DNA of 38,479 bases from the NCBI GenBank assembly GCA_937877535.1, contig CALFJF010000022.1, positions 1 to 38,479 of the forward strand, written 5' to 3'. This document shows positions 16,129-24,372 of the stretch, piece after piece (position 1 is the first letter of the stretch; each line of letters starts with the position of its first letter). The position numbers and the translations under genes are program-made. The notes under the pieces were generated by a model. The model made no database searches. It was not told the DNA's origin and worked only from the letters and a program-made list of their open reading frames with translations. The stretch is from an uncultured Treponema sp. Lineage in GTDB: Bacteria > Spirochaetota > Spirochaetia > Treponematales > Treponemataceae.

Positions 16129-17412
16129 ATGACAAAAAAAGCATGTTTGGTTTTGGCTGACGGACACGAATTGTGGGGAGTCGGTTTTGGAAATGAAGGT
16201 TGCGTCATCGGGGAAGCCGTTTTTACAACGGGAATGTGCGGTTACATCGAAACGCTCACCGACCCAAGTTTTTTTGGACAAATCGTCTGTCAAACGTTTC
16301 CGCTCATCGGAAATTACGGAAAAATCAGAGCGGACGCGGAAAGCGGAAAAATCCACGTGCGCGGCTACGTTGTTCGAGAATGGTGTAAAAATCCGTCGAA
16401 TTTTCGCTGCGAAGGCGACCTCGATTCTTGGCTCAAAGAGCAAAATGTCATCGCACTTTCTGGAATTGACACGCGAAGCCTCACAAAAATCCTCCGCGAG
16501 TCTGGCGTGATGAACGGCATGATTATTTCTGGAGATTCAAAAGAAGCACTCGAGGCGTTCGATTCGCTCAAAAATGCAGAAAAAAAGGCGCGACTTCTTG
16601 AAAAAATCCGCGCGTACAAAATTACAAAAGCCGTGGAAGCGGTTACAAAAAGCGCGGACGACGTTGAAAAAGACGCAGAAACCGTATTTCGCGAAAGCGC
16701 GGCGTACAGAGCCGTTCCCGTTCGCGCCGACGGCACAAAGGAAACAGATTCCGCGCGGGCAATGGAAGCAGGGCGCGGAAAAAAAGTCGTCCTCTTTGAT
16801 TTTGGAGCAAAAGCAAATATTCGGCGGGAACTTCTAAAGCGCGGGCTTTTTGTTGAAGCCGTGAGCGCACAAACGAGCGCGACGGAAATCCTTTCAAAAA
16901 ATCCCGACGGAATCATGCTTTCAAACGGACCTGGCGACCCAGCCGAAAATACTCAAATAATAGAAGAAATCCGCTCGCTCATAAAAAGCGGCATTCCGAT
17001 TTTTGGAATATGCCTCGGTCATCAACTGCTTGCGCTGGCAAAGGGCGCAAAAACCGCAAAACTCAAATACGGACATCGAGGTGGAAATCAGCCCGTAAAA
17101 TATTGCAAAAACGGCAGAGTTTACATTTCGAGTCAAAATCACGGCTACGCGGTTGAAAACTCGTCACTTCCAAAAAACGCCGTTTTGAGTTTTGTGAACA
17201 CAAACGACGGCACGTGCGAAGGAATTGTCTACACCGACATTCCCGCGTTTAGCGTGCAATTTCATCCAGAAGCCTCGTCAGGACCGCAAGACACAAGTTT
17301 TTTGTTTGACGAGTTCGTGCGTCTTATAAATAATCCTGCGTATTTTAAGGATTTTAAGGCAGAATACGCGCGCGTGGACGCAATCGCCACATTTGGAAAA
17401 AGAACGGCATAA
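16129..17412 (+). CDS. carA: Carbamoyl-phosphate synthase small (glutaminase) subunit
   Basis: 427 residues. The N-terminal CarA domain begins LVLADGHELWGVGFG and includes TGMCGYIETLTDPSF and GNYGK. The C-terminal class I glutaminase has Cys295 in FGICLGHQ and His379/Glu381 in VQFHPEASSG. It splits glutamine and passes ammonia to CarB for carbamoyl phosphate, feeding pyrimidines and arginine. It is about 50 residues longer than usual because of a Lys/Glu-rich insert at about residues 150-218, between the domains. carB is not in this window. No ribosome site is seen; an AT-rich TAAAAT lies shortly before the ATG. A terminator at 17424 ends the unit. Confidence 0.95.
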   Translation: MTKKACLVLADGHELWGVGFGNEGCVIGEAVFTTGMCGYIETLTDPSFFGQIVCQTFPLIGNYGKIRADAESGKIHVRGYVVREWCKNPSNFRCEGDLDSWLKEQNVIALSGIDTRSLTKILRESGVMNGMIISGDSKEALEAFDSLKNAEKKARLLEKIRAYKITKAVEAVTKSADDVEKDAETVFRESAAYRAVPVRADGTKETDSARAMEAGRGKKVVLFDFGAKANIRRELLKRGLFVEAVSAQTSATEILSKNPDGIMLSNGPGDPAENTQIIEEIRSLIKSGIPIFGICLGHQLLALAKGAKTAKLKYGHRGGNQPVKYCKNGRVYISSQNHGYAVENSSLPKNAVLSFVNTNDGTCEGIVYTDIPAFSVQFHPEASSGPQDTSFLFDEFVRLINNPAYFKDFKAEYARVDAIATFGKRTA

Positions 17413-17423
17413 AAACGCTTTTT

Positions 17424-17460
17424 GGTGTCGTTTTAATTCCTCCAAAATGACACCGTTTTT
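17424..17460 (+). terminator. Terminator of carA
   Basis: Stem GGTGTC/GACACC extended by TTTT/AAAA, followed by GTTTTT, 12 nt after the carA stop. Confidence 0.75.
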
Positions 17461-17487
17461 CTAGCGACACGATTGCGCGATTTGTGC

Positions 17488-17493
17488 TATACT
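17488..17493 (+). promoter_or_regulatory. Extended -10 promoter of the MinD-like gene, leaderless spacing
   Basis: TGTGCTATACT with TATACT ending 6 nt before the ATG at 17500. A weak -35 (GCGACA, 18-nt spacer) is present. No Shine-Dalgarno is possible downstream of the predicted start. Confidence 0.55.
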
Positions 17494-17499
17494 GTTTTT

Positions 17500-18627
17500 A
17501 TGCAAATCATACCAGTCGCAAGCGGAAAGGGAGGCGTTGGAAAAAGCCTCTTGTCGGCAAATCTGGCGGTCGCGCTCGGGAAAGCAGGAAAGAGCGTTGT
17601 TCTCGCAGACCTTGACCTTGGAGCGTCGAACCTGCACCTCGCAATCGGGCAAAGTTCCCCAAAACTTGGAATCGGAACGTTTATCACGGGCGAAACGAAA
17701 TTCGAGGACATCATTCAACCGACGGATTATCAAAACGTTCAATTTATAGCGGGAGATTCAGAAATTCCAGGGCTATCTTCGCTCAAATTTGCGCAAAAAA
17801 ACGCGCTCATAAAAAAATTTCAAGCGGTAAACGCAGATTATCTCATTTTGGACCTTGGTGCGGGAACGCATTTGACGATTCTCGACCTTTTTTTGCTTTC
17901 TCCGCAAGGAATCATCGTAACTGCGCCAATGCCCACCGCAACGATAAACGGCTACCTTTTTTTGAAAAATGCCGTTTTTCGACTTATGGCGGCAACGTTC
18001 AAAAAAGGAACAAAGGCTTCGGATTATTTGAATCGGCTCAAAAACGACTCGGCTTCTCTTCAGCGGCTCTATATTCCAAAGTTAATCGAAACGATTGCCG
18101 AAATCGACTCCGAAAATGCCGAGCGATTTAAGGCGCGACTCAAAAAATTCCGCCCGCGGCTCATTATGAACATGATTGAAGAGCCAAAAGACGCTGACAA
18201 AGCGCAAAAAATCCGTCGCTCGTGCCAACAATATTTGGGACTTGAAGTTGAATCTCTCGGCGTGATGTACCGCGACTCCATGCAGGACAAGGCTCTTTCG
18301 TCGCGTCTTCCCGTTTCTGTTTACAAACCAGGTTCCGTGCTTTCGCAAGCGATTTTTAGAATTGCAGAAAAAATTTTGCAAAGCGAAACGATTGCGTTTT
18401 CCGACGGCGGCGCGGATTCTTTTGACATTGCCACGGAAGAAGCAAATGAGGATTTTACGGCAAAAATGTCGTTCGTGGAAGATTTGGTCGGCGCGGGTGC
18501 GCTTTCTGTTACAGAACTCGGAGAACTTGTAAAGCAGCAGCAATACGAACTCACGCAACTCAAAAAAGAAAACACGCTCTTAAAAAGCAAAATTGTAAAA
18601 GCCGCACAAGCGGGCTACAAGTTTTGA
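17500..18627 (+). CDS. MinD/ParA-family ATPase (FlhG/MRP-like)
   Basis: 375 residues from ATG 17500; a start nine codons upstream would lie inside the promoter. The deviant Walker A (ASGKGGVGKS) is at residues 6-15, switch I is in ADLDLGASNLHLAI and Walker B is in YLILDLGAG. The C-terminus adds an acidic linker and a coiled coil (ELVKQQQYELTQLKKENTLLK). MinD-type ATPases position cell-division, flagellar or chromosome machinery. Unlike FlhG it is not beside flhF here, so the cargo is unknown. lgt follows 31 bp later and is probably co-transcribed. The C-terminal coiled coil likely binds a partner. Confidence 0.88.
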   Translation: MQIIPVASGKGGVGKSLLSANLAVALGKAGKSVVLADLDLGASNLHLAIGQSSPKLGIGTFITGETKFEDIIQPTDYQNVQFIAGDSEIPGLSSLKFAQKNALIKKFQAVNADYLILDLGAGTHLTILDLFLLSPQGIIVTAPMPTATINGYLFLKNAVFRLMAATFKKGTKASDYLNRLKNDSASLQRLYIPKLIETIAEIDSENAERFKARLKKFRPRLIMNMIEEPKDADKAQKIRRSCQQYLGLEVESLGVMYRDSMQDKALSSRLPVSVYKPGSVLSQAIFRIAEKILQSETIAFSDGGADSFDIATEEANEDFTAKMSFVEDLVGAGALSVTELGELVKQQQYELTQLKKENTLLKSKIVKAAQAGYKF

Positions 18628-18658
18628 CGGCGCAAAAACGCAAAAATAGGAACAGACA

Positions 18659-19654
18659 ATGAATTTTTTGCCACTTTACATACAGTATCCATCCTGGATT
18701 CATCCAGAGATTTTTCCTGGAGTTCCGATTTTGGGGCTTGTGCGCTGGTACGGACTTATGTACATTTGCGCATTCGCCACGGCGTTCGCGATTCTAAAAC
18801 GGAACTTAAAAGAAGGCGCACTCGATTCTTACGCAAAAGACGGCACGCTTCAAAAAGCAACCGAAGACGATATTTTTAGTTTTATTGCCACGGGAATCGT
18901 TTTTTTGCTCATTGGAGCGCGCGTTTTTTCAACACTCGTCTACGACACGTCAGGCGATTATTGGAAAAAGCCCTGGCTCATTTTTTGGCCGTTCCACAAC
19001 GGGCGTTTCACGGGACTTGCTGGCATGAGTTATCACGGAGGCTTTATTGGCGGGCTTTTTGGAATGATTTTTTGGTGCTTTAGGCACAAACGTCCGTTTT
19101 TCAAATGGGCGGACGCAATGTGTACGGCAATCCCGCTTGGTTACACGTTTGGAAGAATCGGCAATTTTATGAACGGCGAGTTGTACGGCAGAATCACAAC
19201 CGCGCCTTGGGGAATCGTGTTTCCAGCAGTTCCACGAAGCGAGCGATTTTCCGCGTCGATTGAATGGGTTTCAGATTTTATGCAAAAAATCGGCATGAAT
19301 CCAACGGACGCGCTCGTAAATCTTCCGCGCCATCCAAGTCAACTCTACGAAGCGATTTTTGAAGGAATTTTCCTTTTTGCGATTTTGTGGATTTTGCACA
19401 AAAAAAAGCCGTTCGACGGATTTTTGGGCGGACTTTACACGATTGGCTACGGCACGGTGCGATTTTTCATTGAATATTTCCGAGAGCCAGATGCTGACAT
19501 CGGTTTCAGAAATTCAGAAAACCCGATTTATATGTTTACCTCTTTTTCTGACATATCAACTGGGCAAATTCTTTGCGCACTCATGATTTTAGGCGGAATC
19601 GGCGTACTCATTGGAAGTTTTATTTTATCAAAAAAGCGAAGCGCACATTCGTGA
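18659..19654 (+). CDS. lgt: Prolipoprotein diacylglyceryl transferase
   Basis: 331 residues. It moves diacylglycerol from phosphatidylglycerol to the lipobox cysteine, the first step of lipoprotein maturation in the inner membrane. Membrane helices run through the length. Signature elements are GLAGMSYHGGFIGGLFG, YTFGRIGNFMNGELYG and the later HPSQLYEAIFEG. AGGAA precedes the ATG by a normal distance. It follows the MinD-like gene, 31 bp apart, and ends in a terminator. The window also encodes likely substrates, such as the lytic transglycosylase lipoprotein at 34587-37025. Complete. Confidence 0.95.
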   Translation: MNFLPLYIQYPSWIHPEIFPGVPILGLVRWYGLMYICAFATAFAILKRNLKEGALDSYAKDGTLQKATEDDIFSFIATGIVFLLIGARVFSTLVYDTSGDYWKKPWLIFWPFHNGRFTGLAGMSYHGGFIGGLFGMIFWCFRHKRPFFKWADAMCTAIPLGYTFGRIGNFMNGELYGRITTAPWGIVFPAVPRSERFSASIEWVSDFMQKIGMNPTDALVNLPRHPSQLYEAIFEGIFLFAILWILHKKKPFDGFLGGLYTIGYGTVRFFIEYFREPDADIGFRNSENPIYMFTSFSDISTGQILCALMILGGIGVLIGSFILSKKRSAHS

Positions 19655-19659
19655 AAAAA

Positions 19660-19686
19660 AGGGCGTGTACTACGCCCTCTTTTTTT
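19660..19686. terminator. Bidirectional terminator between lgt and OMP gene
   Basis: Stem AGGGCGT/ACGCCCT with a 5-nt loop, preceded by an A run and followed by CTTTTTTT; it serves both convergent genes. Confidence 0.8.
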
Positions 19687-19699
19687 GCACTATGGAATT

Positions 19700-20347
19700 T
19701 TAAGAGCCAAAACTGATTTTGTATCCAACAGAAAGTTGAAAACCGAACGGACGAGCAATTTCTAAGTCGTCTGCTTTTATTGCGTTCAAACCGATGTTAG
19801 AGCGCACATCGACAACAATCGAGCCAGAACCTACAAAAAACGACGCTTGCGCCCCCGTAATGATTCCCACAAGAACCGCAGTGTCAATCGAGGCACTTTC
19901 TTCAAGTCCCATAGCCTCAGCCGTGAGGTCGCCAAGCACAAATCCAAATTGCAGTCCCGCCAACGGAGAAATCGTAACAGTTTCATTTATCACAATGTCA
20001 TACGAAATCAAAAGCGGAATATTAAGAGTGTTGTAAGACAAACTGCCGTCGGCAGAAACGCTTCCGCTTTTCATTTCAAACCCTACAACATTGTGCGTAA
20101 AACCAAGTTCCCCTTGAAAAGCCCAGCCGTTTGAAATCGGAACGTGCGCAAAAAGCGCAAAACCGCCACCTACGTCAAACGTTGCCGAAACATCTTTGTC
20201 AGACTCCCCTTGAGTAAACGAATATTTGAAGTCGTCCCCCAAAGACGATGTGCTTATTTGCAAGATACCGCGAAAACCGATGCTTTGCGCAAACGAAAAA
20301 ACGGTTGCCAACACAAAAACGGTAAAAAGTGAAATGATTTTCTTCAT
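19700..20347 (-). CDS. Small outer-membrane beta-barrel protein, probably phase-variable
   Basis: 215 residues. The signal peptide MKKIISLFTVFVLATVFSFAQ precedes alternating beta strands with turns (FDVGGGFALFAHVPISNGW, LGFTHNVVGFEM, LNIPLLISYDI) and an aromatic-ended last strand (FGFQLSVGYKISF), as in 8-stranded porin-like barrels. It is a clear paralogue of the protein at 26257-26895: GGGFALFAH, ELGFTHN, GSLS-NTLNIP and GINAIK-type runs align along the length. AAGGAGG stands before the ATG. Its promoter carries an 11-base homopolymer between -35 and -10 (20383-20393), which should make expression switch. It probably faces the host or environment; ligand unknown. Confidence 0.82.
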   Translation of the reverse strand: MKKIISLFTVFVLATVFSFAQSIGFRGILQISTSSLGDDFKYSFTQGESDKDVSATFDVGGGFALFAHVPISNGWAFQGELGFTHNVVGFEMKSGSVSADGSLSYNTLNIPLLISYDIVINETVTISPLAGLQFGFVLGDLTAEAMGLEESASIDTAVLVGIITGAQASFFVGSGSIVVDVRSNIGLNAIKADDLEIARPFGFQLSVGYKISFGS

Positions 20348-20376
20348 AAAAAATCCTCCTTAAAAAAAGTCGGAAA

Positions 20377-20406
20377 ATAGTACCCCCCCCCCCTGTATTT
20401 TGTCAA
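20377..20406 (-). promoter_or_regulatory. Promoter with G11 tract in the spacer (candidate phase-variable switch)
   Basis: Minus strand: perfect -35 TTGACA (20406-20401) and -10 TACTAT (20382-20377), separated by 18 nt that include eleven consecutive G (C on the plus strand, 20383-20393). One base lost gives the optimal 17-nt spacer. Slippage would therefore tune transcription, as reported for poly-G promoters of Treponema pallidum outer-membrane genes. Confidence 0.7.
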
Positions 20407-20496
20407 GATGAAGTTTCAAAATTGCATCTATATTCGATGTTTTTTTGATGCCGTTTTTGCCAAATCGGTTTATTTCCTAAAATCTAAAAGATATGA

Positions 20497-20502
20497 TATA
20501 CT
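20497..20502 (+). promoter_or_regulatory. -10 box of the GHKL-HDOD gene
   Basis: TGATATACT (extended -10) with a start near 20509, a leader of about 48 nt and AAGGAAG as ribosome site. The -35 is weak. Confidence 0.45.
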
Positions 20503-20556
20503 GAATTTGTTGAGAGAAATCGGCAGGTTTCCTCAATTCCAAAGGAAGAAAGAAAA

Positions 20557-22041
20557 ATGCCAAATCCAAACAGCAAATTGGATATATCAAAAATACGCAT
20601 GGCGATACGGGCGGGAATCCCGCTTTCGATTACAACGTACACCCTTCCGCACGAAATGTCCGAGTATATGGAAGAAGTTCTCGCGGCGTTCCTTTCTGAA
20701 TTAAATCAAAGTTCCATGAACGAATATTTGAAATATTGCCTAAACGAACTCGTTACAAACTCAAAAAAGGCAAATACAAAGCGAATTTATTTTAGAGAAA
20801 AGGGTCTGAATATTTTTGATGACGCAGAATACGAAGTTGGAATGAAGCATTTTAAGGAAGATACGCTCGGAGACATAAAGCGGTACATGGCAATGCAACG
20901 AGCGGCGGGACTTTACATAAAACTCATTTTGCAAACGCGAAACAACAAAATAAAAATGGAAGTCCGCAATAATTCAGAAATGACGCTCCGAGAATACAAG
21001 CGAATCCACGATAAACTTTCGCGGGCGCAGCAATATACGAGCGTTGACCAAGCGATGTCGCAAATTTTGGACGACAGCGAAGGCGCGGGACTTGGAATCA
21101 TAATTATGATTTTGATGCTCGAAAAAATCGGGCTTACGGAAGAAAATTACCAAGTTGTTTGCGAAAACGGCGAAACAATTACGCGCATTATTCTTCCGAT
21201 TAACGAAAAAACGCAAAAAGATATTTCGGTGGTTTCGCACGAGTTTGTAAAAATAATCGACGAATTGCCACAGTTGCCAGACAATATTTCAAAAATCCAA
21301 CGCCTTATTTCAGACCCAGACGTAAAAATGAGCGAAATCGCAACGCTCATTTCAAGCGACGTGTCGCTCACAACCGATTTGTTGAAACTCGTGAACTCGG
21401 CTTTGTTCGCGCTTGCAAGTCCGTGCCACTCAATCGTGGAAGCCGTCAAAATGATAGGAATCAGAGGAGTCAAAAATCTGCTTCTTTCTGTTGCGGCAAA
21501 AGGCACTCTTTCAAAAGACGGCGGAGGCGGTCGCGAACTTTGGACACATTCGCATCAAGTCGCATTTTACGCATACAATCTCGCGCGGAATTTTTATCCC
21601 AAAGACCCCACAATCATTGAGGACGCTTACGTTTGCGGACTTTTGCATGACATCGGAAAAATCGTTTTTGAAACAGCGCATCCAGAAATCATGGAGCAAA
21701 TGAAAGAAATCTGCGAAAGCAAAAATATTCCATCGTCGGTTTTTGAACGGCTTGTTGCGGGCGTAAATCACGGAGAAATCGGTGCACTCATTGCAGAAAA
21801 ATGGAATTTTCCCGATGTCATCGTTTCTGCGATTCGACACCATCACGAGCCCGATTACGCGCCAGAGCAATTCAAAAAAATCACAAGTTTAATTTATCTT
21901 TCTGATTTGATTGCGCATTACCAAACGGGCGAAGTGGATTTTTACCAATTTGACAAAGACGTGCTTGCGCTTTTTCACATCAGCACGGAAGAGCATCTGC
22001 AAATGATTTCGGCAAAACTCGGTTCGGCGTTTGTTTGCTAA
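20557..22041 (+). CDS. GHKL-ATPase-like plus HDOD signalling protein
   Basis: 494 residues. The N-terminal half looks like a histidine-kinase-type ATP-binding fold: an N-box-like NELVTNSKKAN at 63-73 and a G-box-like SEGAGLGI at 174-181. There is no phosphorylatable His domain. From about 225 an HDOD domain follows (LPQLPDNISKIQRLISDPD, then LVNSALFALAS) with the His-Asp pair in GLLHDIGK at 364-365 and H331 in THSHQ. HDOD proteins usually act in signalling or motility control; whether this one hydrolyses anything is unknown. Its stop overlaps that of the convergent methyltransferase gene (CTAA serves both). Fusion of these two domains is notable. Confidence 0.8.
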   Translation: MPNPNSKLDISKIRMAIRAGIPLSITTYTLPHEMSEYMEEVLAAFLSELNQSSMNEYLKYCLNELVTNSKKANTKRIYFREKGLNIFDDAEYEVGMKHFKEDTLGDIKRYMAMQRAAGLYIKLILQTRNNKIKMEVRNNSEMTLREYKRIHDKLSRAQQYTSVDQAMSQILDDSEGAGLGIIIMILMLEKIGLTEENYQVVCENGETITRIILPINEKTQKDISVVSHEFVKIIDELPQLPDNISKIQRLISDPDVKMSEIATLISSDVSLTTDLLKLVNSALFALASPCHSIVEAVKMIGIRGVKNLLLSVAAKGTLSKDGGGGRELWTHSHQVAFYAYNLARNFYPKDPTIIEDAYVCGLLHDIGKIVFETAHPEIMEQMKEICESKNIPSSVFERLVAGVNHGEIGALIAEKWNFPDVIVSAIRHHHEPDYAPEQFKKITSLIYLSDLIAHYQTGEVDFYQFDKDVLALFHISTEEHLQMISAKLGSAFVC

Positions 22042-22889
22042 ATCGCTTTTTCCCCGTTTTTCAAAATGGACTCGCTCCATTTTTGCATGAGAATCCCGAA
22101 TGCCACGCCCACGTTCAGCGACGCTTTTAGCCCCGTCATTGGAATCGAAACCGTGCCATACGTTGCAATTTTGAGAGCTTCTGGACTTAATCCCAATTCT
22201 TCCGAGCCAATCAAACAAATTCCGCGAACGGGAAAATCAAATTCGAGAATTGAAGAGCCGCCCGTTTCAAGCGCGAAAATCGGAAGATTTTTTTCTTTTG
22301 AAAAAAGAGTGAGTTCTTCAATGGATTTTTTTTCAAAACCGATTGTTTTTATGCAGCCCATCGCGCTCCGAACGGCTTTTGGATGAAGTGGGTCGGTGCA
22401 AAAAGGCGAAAGAAAAACGCGCTCGGCGCCCATCGCCTCCGCCGTGCGAAAAATCGAACCAACGTTGAATGGCGAGCGAATATCCTCGGCGTAAACGAAC
22501 AAATCTTGAAAAAATTGCCGCTCTAAAACAGTCCCTTTTTTTTTGTGCGGAGAAATCACCAAATCCCATTCCGCGGGAAACGTGCCCAGAGCGGCAAGCA
22601 GCGCGTTTCTGGCAAGATTGCACGCGCGTTTTTCCGTTTCTGCGTCAAAAGGTTCTGCACGGCAAAGCGAGCGCAATTTTTCGCGCATTTCATTTGGAAT
22701 CAACGAATCTTCGGAAACGATTTGCACGATTTTTTTTGTATACTCGCTCCGAGGCAAAGACGCAAACGAATATTCCTCTCCCGCGTCCGCGATTCCTGCG
22801 ATATTTCGTTCAAGCGAGCCAAGCGTTAAAGCAAGTTTTCGCCGTTTTTGCCCGCTCGAAAGCGTGTTCAATTTTCCAGGCTCTATCAT
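22038..22889 (-). CDS. SpoU/TrmH-family RNA 2'-O-methyltransferase
   Basis: 283 residues. The C-terminal SPOUT domain has the three motifs in order: DIRSPFNVGSIFRTAEAMG, then LIGSEELGLSPEAL, then VSIPMTGLKASLNVGVAFGIL. The Arg, Glu and Asn residues in these bind SAM through the trefoil knot. The N-terminal 110 residues are helical and specific to this branch. The enzyme methylates a ribose in tRNA or rRNA; the target nucleotide cannot be read from the sequence. It stands alone on the minus strand, convergent with the HDOD gene, with a 177-bp gap to the next upstream gene that contains tandem repeats and a terminator. Confidence 0.9.
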   Translation of the reverse strand: MIEPGKLNTLSSGQKRRKLALTLGSLERNIAGIADAGEEYSFASLPRSEYTKKIVQIVSEDSLIPNEMREKLRSLCRAEPFDAETEKRACNLARNALLAALGTFPAEWDLVISPHKKKGTVLERQFFQDLFVYAEDIRSPFNVGSIFRTAEAMGAERVFLSPFCTDPLHPKAVRSAMGCIKTIGFEKKSIEELTLFSKEKNLPIFALETGGSSILEFDFPVRGICLIGSEELGLSPEALKIATYGTVSIPMTGLKASLNVGVAFGILMQKWSESILKNGEKAI

Positions 22890-22969
22890 ACAAATTCCTT
22901 GATACTTTTCACCATTTTTGGACGTGATTTTGAAACAAACTCGGCTGTGGTTTCGACTTTGCTCAACCT

Positions 22970-23011
22970 CCGAATTATTCGTTCAAACTGCCGAATTATT
23001 CGTTCAAACTG
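22970..23011. repeat. Tandem 21-bp repeat, two perfect copies
   Basis: CCGAATTATTCG plus TTCAAACTG occurs twice head to tail, then a partial third copy (CCGATT). It lies between the trmH-like gene and its neighbour's terminator. Function unknown; a replication-slippage duplication is the simplest reading. Confidence 0.85.
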
Positions 23012-23027
23012 CCGATTCAAAAAAAGA

Positions 23028-23047
23028 GGCGCACTTTTTTGTGCGCC
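23028..23047 (-). terminator. Terminator of the Fe-ADH-like gene
   Basis: Perfect 7-bp GC-rich stem GGCGCAC/GTGCGCC with a 6-nt loop, followed in minus-strand RNA by UCUUUUUUU. It is 20 nt after the stop at 23067. Confidence 0.85.
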
Positions 23048-23066
23048 TTCTTCCGTACATCGTTTT

Positions 23067-24221
23067 TTAGAAAGCCGTTTTGACGAGTTCAAAAAGCGTA
23101 TCGCTGTTCATGCTTCTTGGAAGCGAATTGACGTACTCCAAAGAAGCCGCGTCTTCTACGGCAAGGGAAAGTTGCTCTATCGTTACGTTCAAATCTTTGA
23201 GCCGCGCTGGAAGATTCGCCTTTGCAATTCTCATTCTAACCGTTTCCGCGAACGAATTTGCCGCCTGCTCGTCCGTGTCATCGGAATGAGAAACGCCAAG
23301 GATTCGAGCGAGTTTTGCAACACGGTCGAGTTTGAACGTGGAGCAATCCGCAATCACATAAGGCAACAAAATTGCGGAAACAAGCGAGCGCGGGATTTTG
23401 AACCGAGCGTTCACGCACAAAGAAAGAAGCGATGCCGCGCCAATCGCACTCGTTCCAATTGCAAGAGAAGCGAGGCAGCCGCATTGCGCAAGCAATTCCT
23501 CTTGCGGAGTTGTAACCAACGTTGCCGCGTCGTCGCCTATCAAACGCATAAACTCGGCGGCTTTTTCGGCAAGCATATCGCTAAAAAAGTTTGCCCGCTG
23601 CGAAAGATACGCCTCGGTGATAAGGCAAAGCACTTCCATCGTTATTGAATCGATTTGATTTTGAGAGAGCGTTACGTTCAGATTTGGGTCAAAAATAACA
23701 AGTTTGCCGAGCGAGTTTTTTGCCGTCATCAAACGAGTTCTTGACGAGCGAGAATCGATAACGGGAATCAACTGCGTAAAAATCGAAAAATCTCGAATTG
23801 CCGTGGGAACACAAACAAGCGGCAGCGGCTCGCTTGAAGGAAGTGCGCCGTCCACAAACGAATAAAAATCCGCGCCCAAAATAACGTCGGGAAGTACGCT
23901 TGCAACCGCACGAGCCACGCACATCGTTTTTGTGCCACCCGCCGCAATGACTGATTGCAAATGCGCGTCTTTTGCGATGTTCAACGCGGCTTCAATAGTT
24001 TTTGTTGTAACTCCTTCAGAAAGTTCGTCAAACACAAAAAACTCAACGTTTCTGTCAGAAAGCGACTGCTTTATTTTGTCGGCGATTCCGTTTTCCTTTA
24101 GAATCGGGTCTATAATCAGCATAGCGCGCGTTCCGTATTCAAGTGCAAATTGCCCAACTCTGCTTGCCGTATATGAACCGAGCATTATGTTAGATGAAAC
24201 TTTGAACGTAAAATCAGCCAT
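23067..24221 (-). CDS. Iron-ADH-family protein lacking metal ligands (possible pseudoenzyme)
   Basis: 384 residues with the group III dehydrogenase layout: the N-terminal Rossmann-like part has VIAAGGTKTMCVARAVASV in place of the usual GGGS..D..K motif, and LVCVPTAIRDFSIFTQ in place of PTT.GTGSE. In the metal site, the usual D..HA.E becomes DSITMEVLCLITEAY with the His missing. The later region that normally has HP and HG histidines reads FKIPRSLVSAILLPY. At least two ligands are gone, so NAD- and iron-dependent activity is unlikely. A regulatory or structural role, or another chemistry, is possible. It stands alone, with a strong terminator; GAG-rich sequence precedes the ATG. Confidence 0.7.
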   Translation of the reverse strand: MADFTFKVSSNIMLGSYTASRVGQFALEYGTRAMLIIDPILKENGIADKIKQSLSDRNVEFFVFDELSEGVTTKTIEAALNIAKDAHLQSVIAAGGTKTMCVARAVASVLPDVILGADFYSFVDGALPSSEPLPLVCVPTAIRDFSIFTQLIPVIDSRSSRTRLMTAKNSLGKLVIFDPNLNVTLSQNQIDSITMEVLCLITEAYLSQRANFFSDMLAEKAAEFMRLIGDDAATLVTTPQEELLAQCGCLASLAIGTSAIGAASLLSLCVNARFKIPRSLVSAILLPYVIADCSTFKLDRVAKLARILGVSHSDDTDEQAANSFAETVRMRIAKANLPARLKDLNVTIEQLSLAVEDAASLEYVNSLPRSMNSDTLFELVKTAF

Positions 24222-24283
24222 TTTTATTCTCCATTATCAATTATCAGTTTTACCATTTTTGATTTTTGAACAAAAACAAAAAA

Positions 24284-24306
24284 AAGACGGAAATATATTC
24301 CGCCTT
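24284..24306 (-). terminator. Terminator of flgM
   Basis: In minus-strand RNA, AAGGCGGAA pairs with TTCCGTCTT (one G-U) around a 5-nt loop, followed by a U run; 67 nt after the flgM stop. Confidence 0.7.
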
Positions 24307-24372
24307 TTTCGTTCCTCGCTCGCACTTTGCCCCTGATTTTGCAAAAACGTCCACAAAACAGAGTGCAACGAA

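Noticed and set aside
22970..23011. Start of a CRISPR-like array
   Set aside because: Copies are directly adjacent with no spacers and only two units.
22886..23092. Small open frame across the tandem repeat (RQFERII twice)
   Set aside because: It runs through a strong terminator and overlaps the neighbouring gene; the peptide repeat only reflects the 21-bp DNA repeat.
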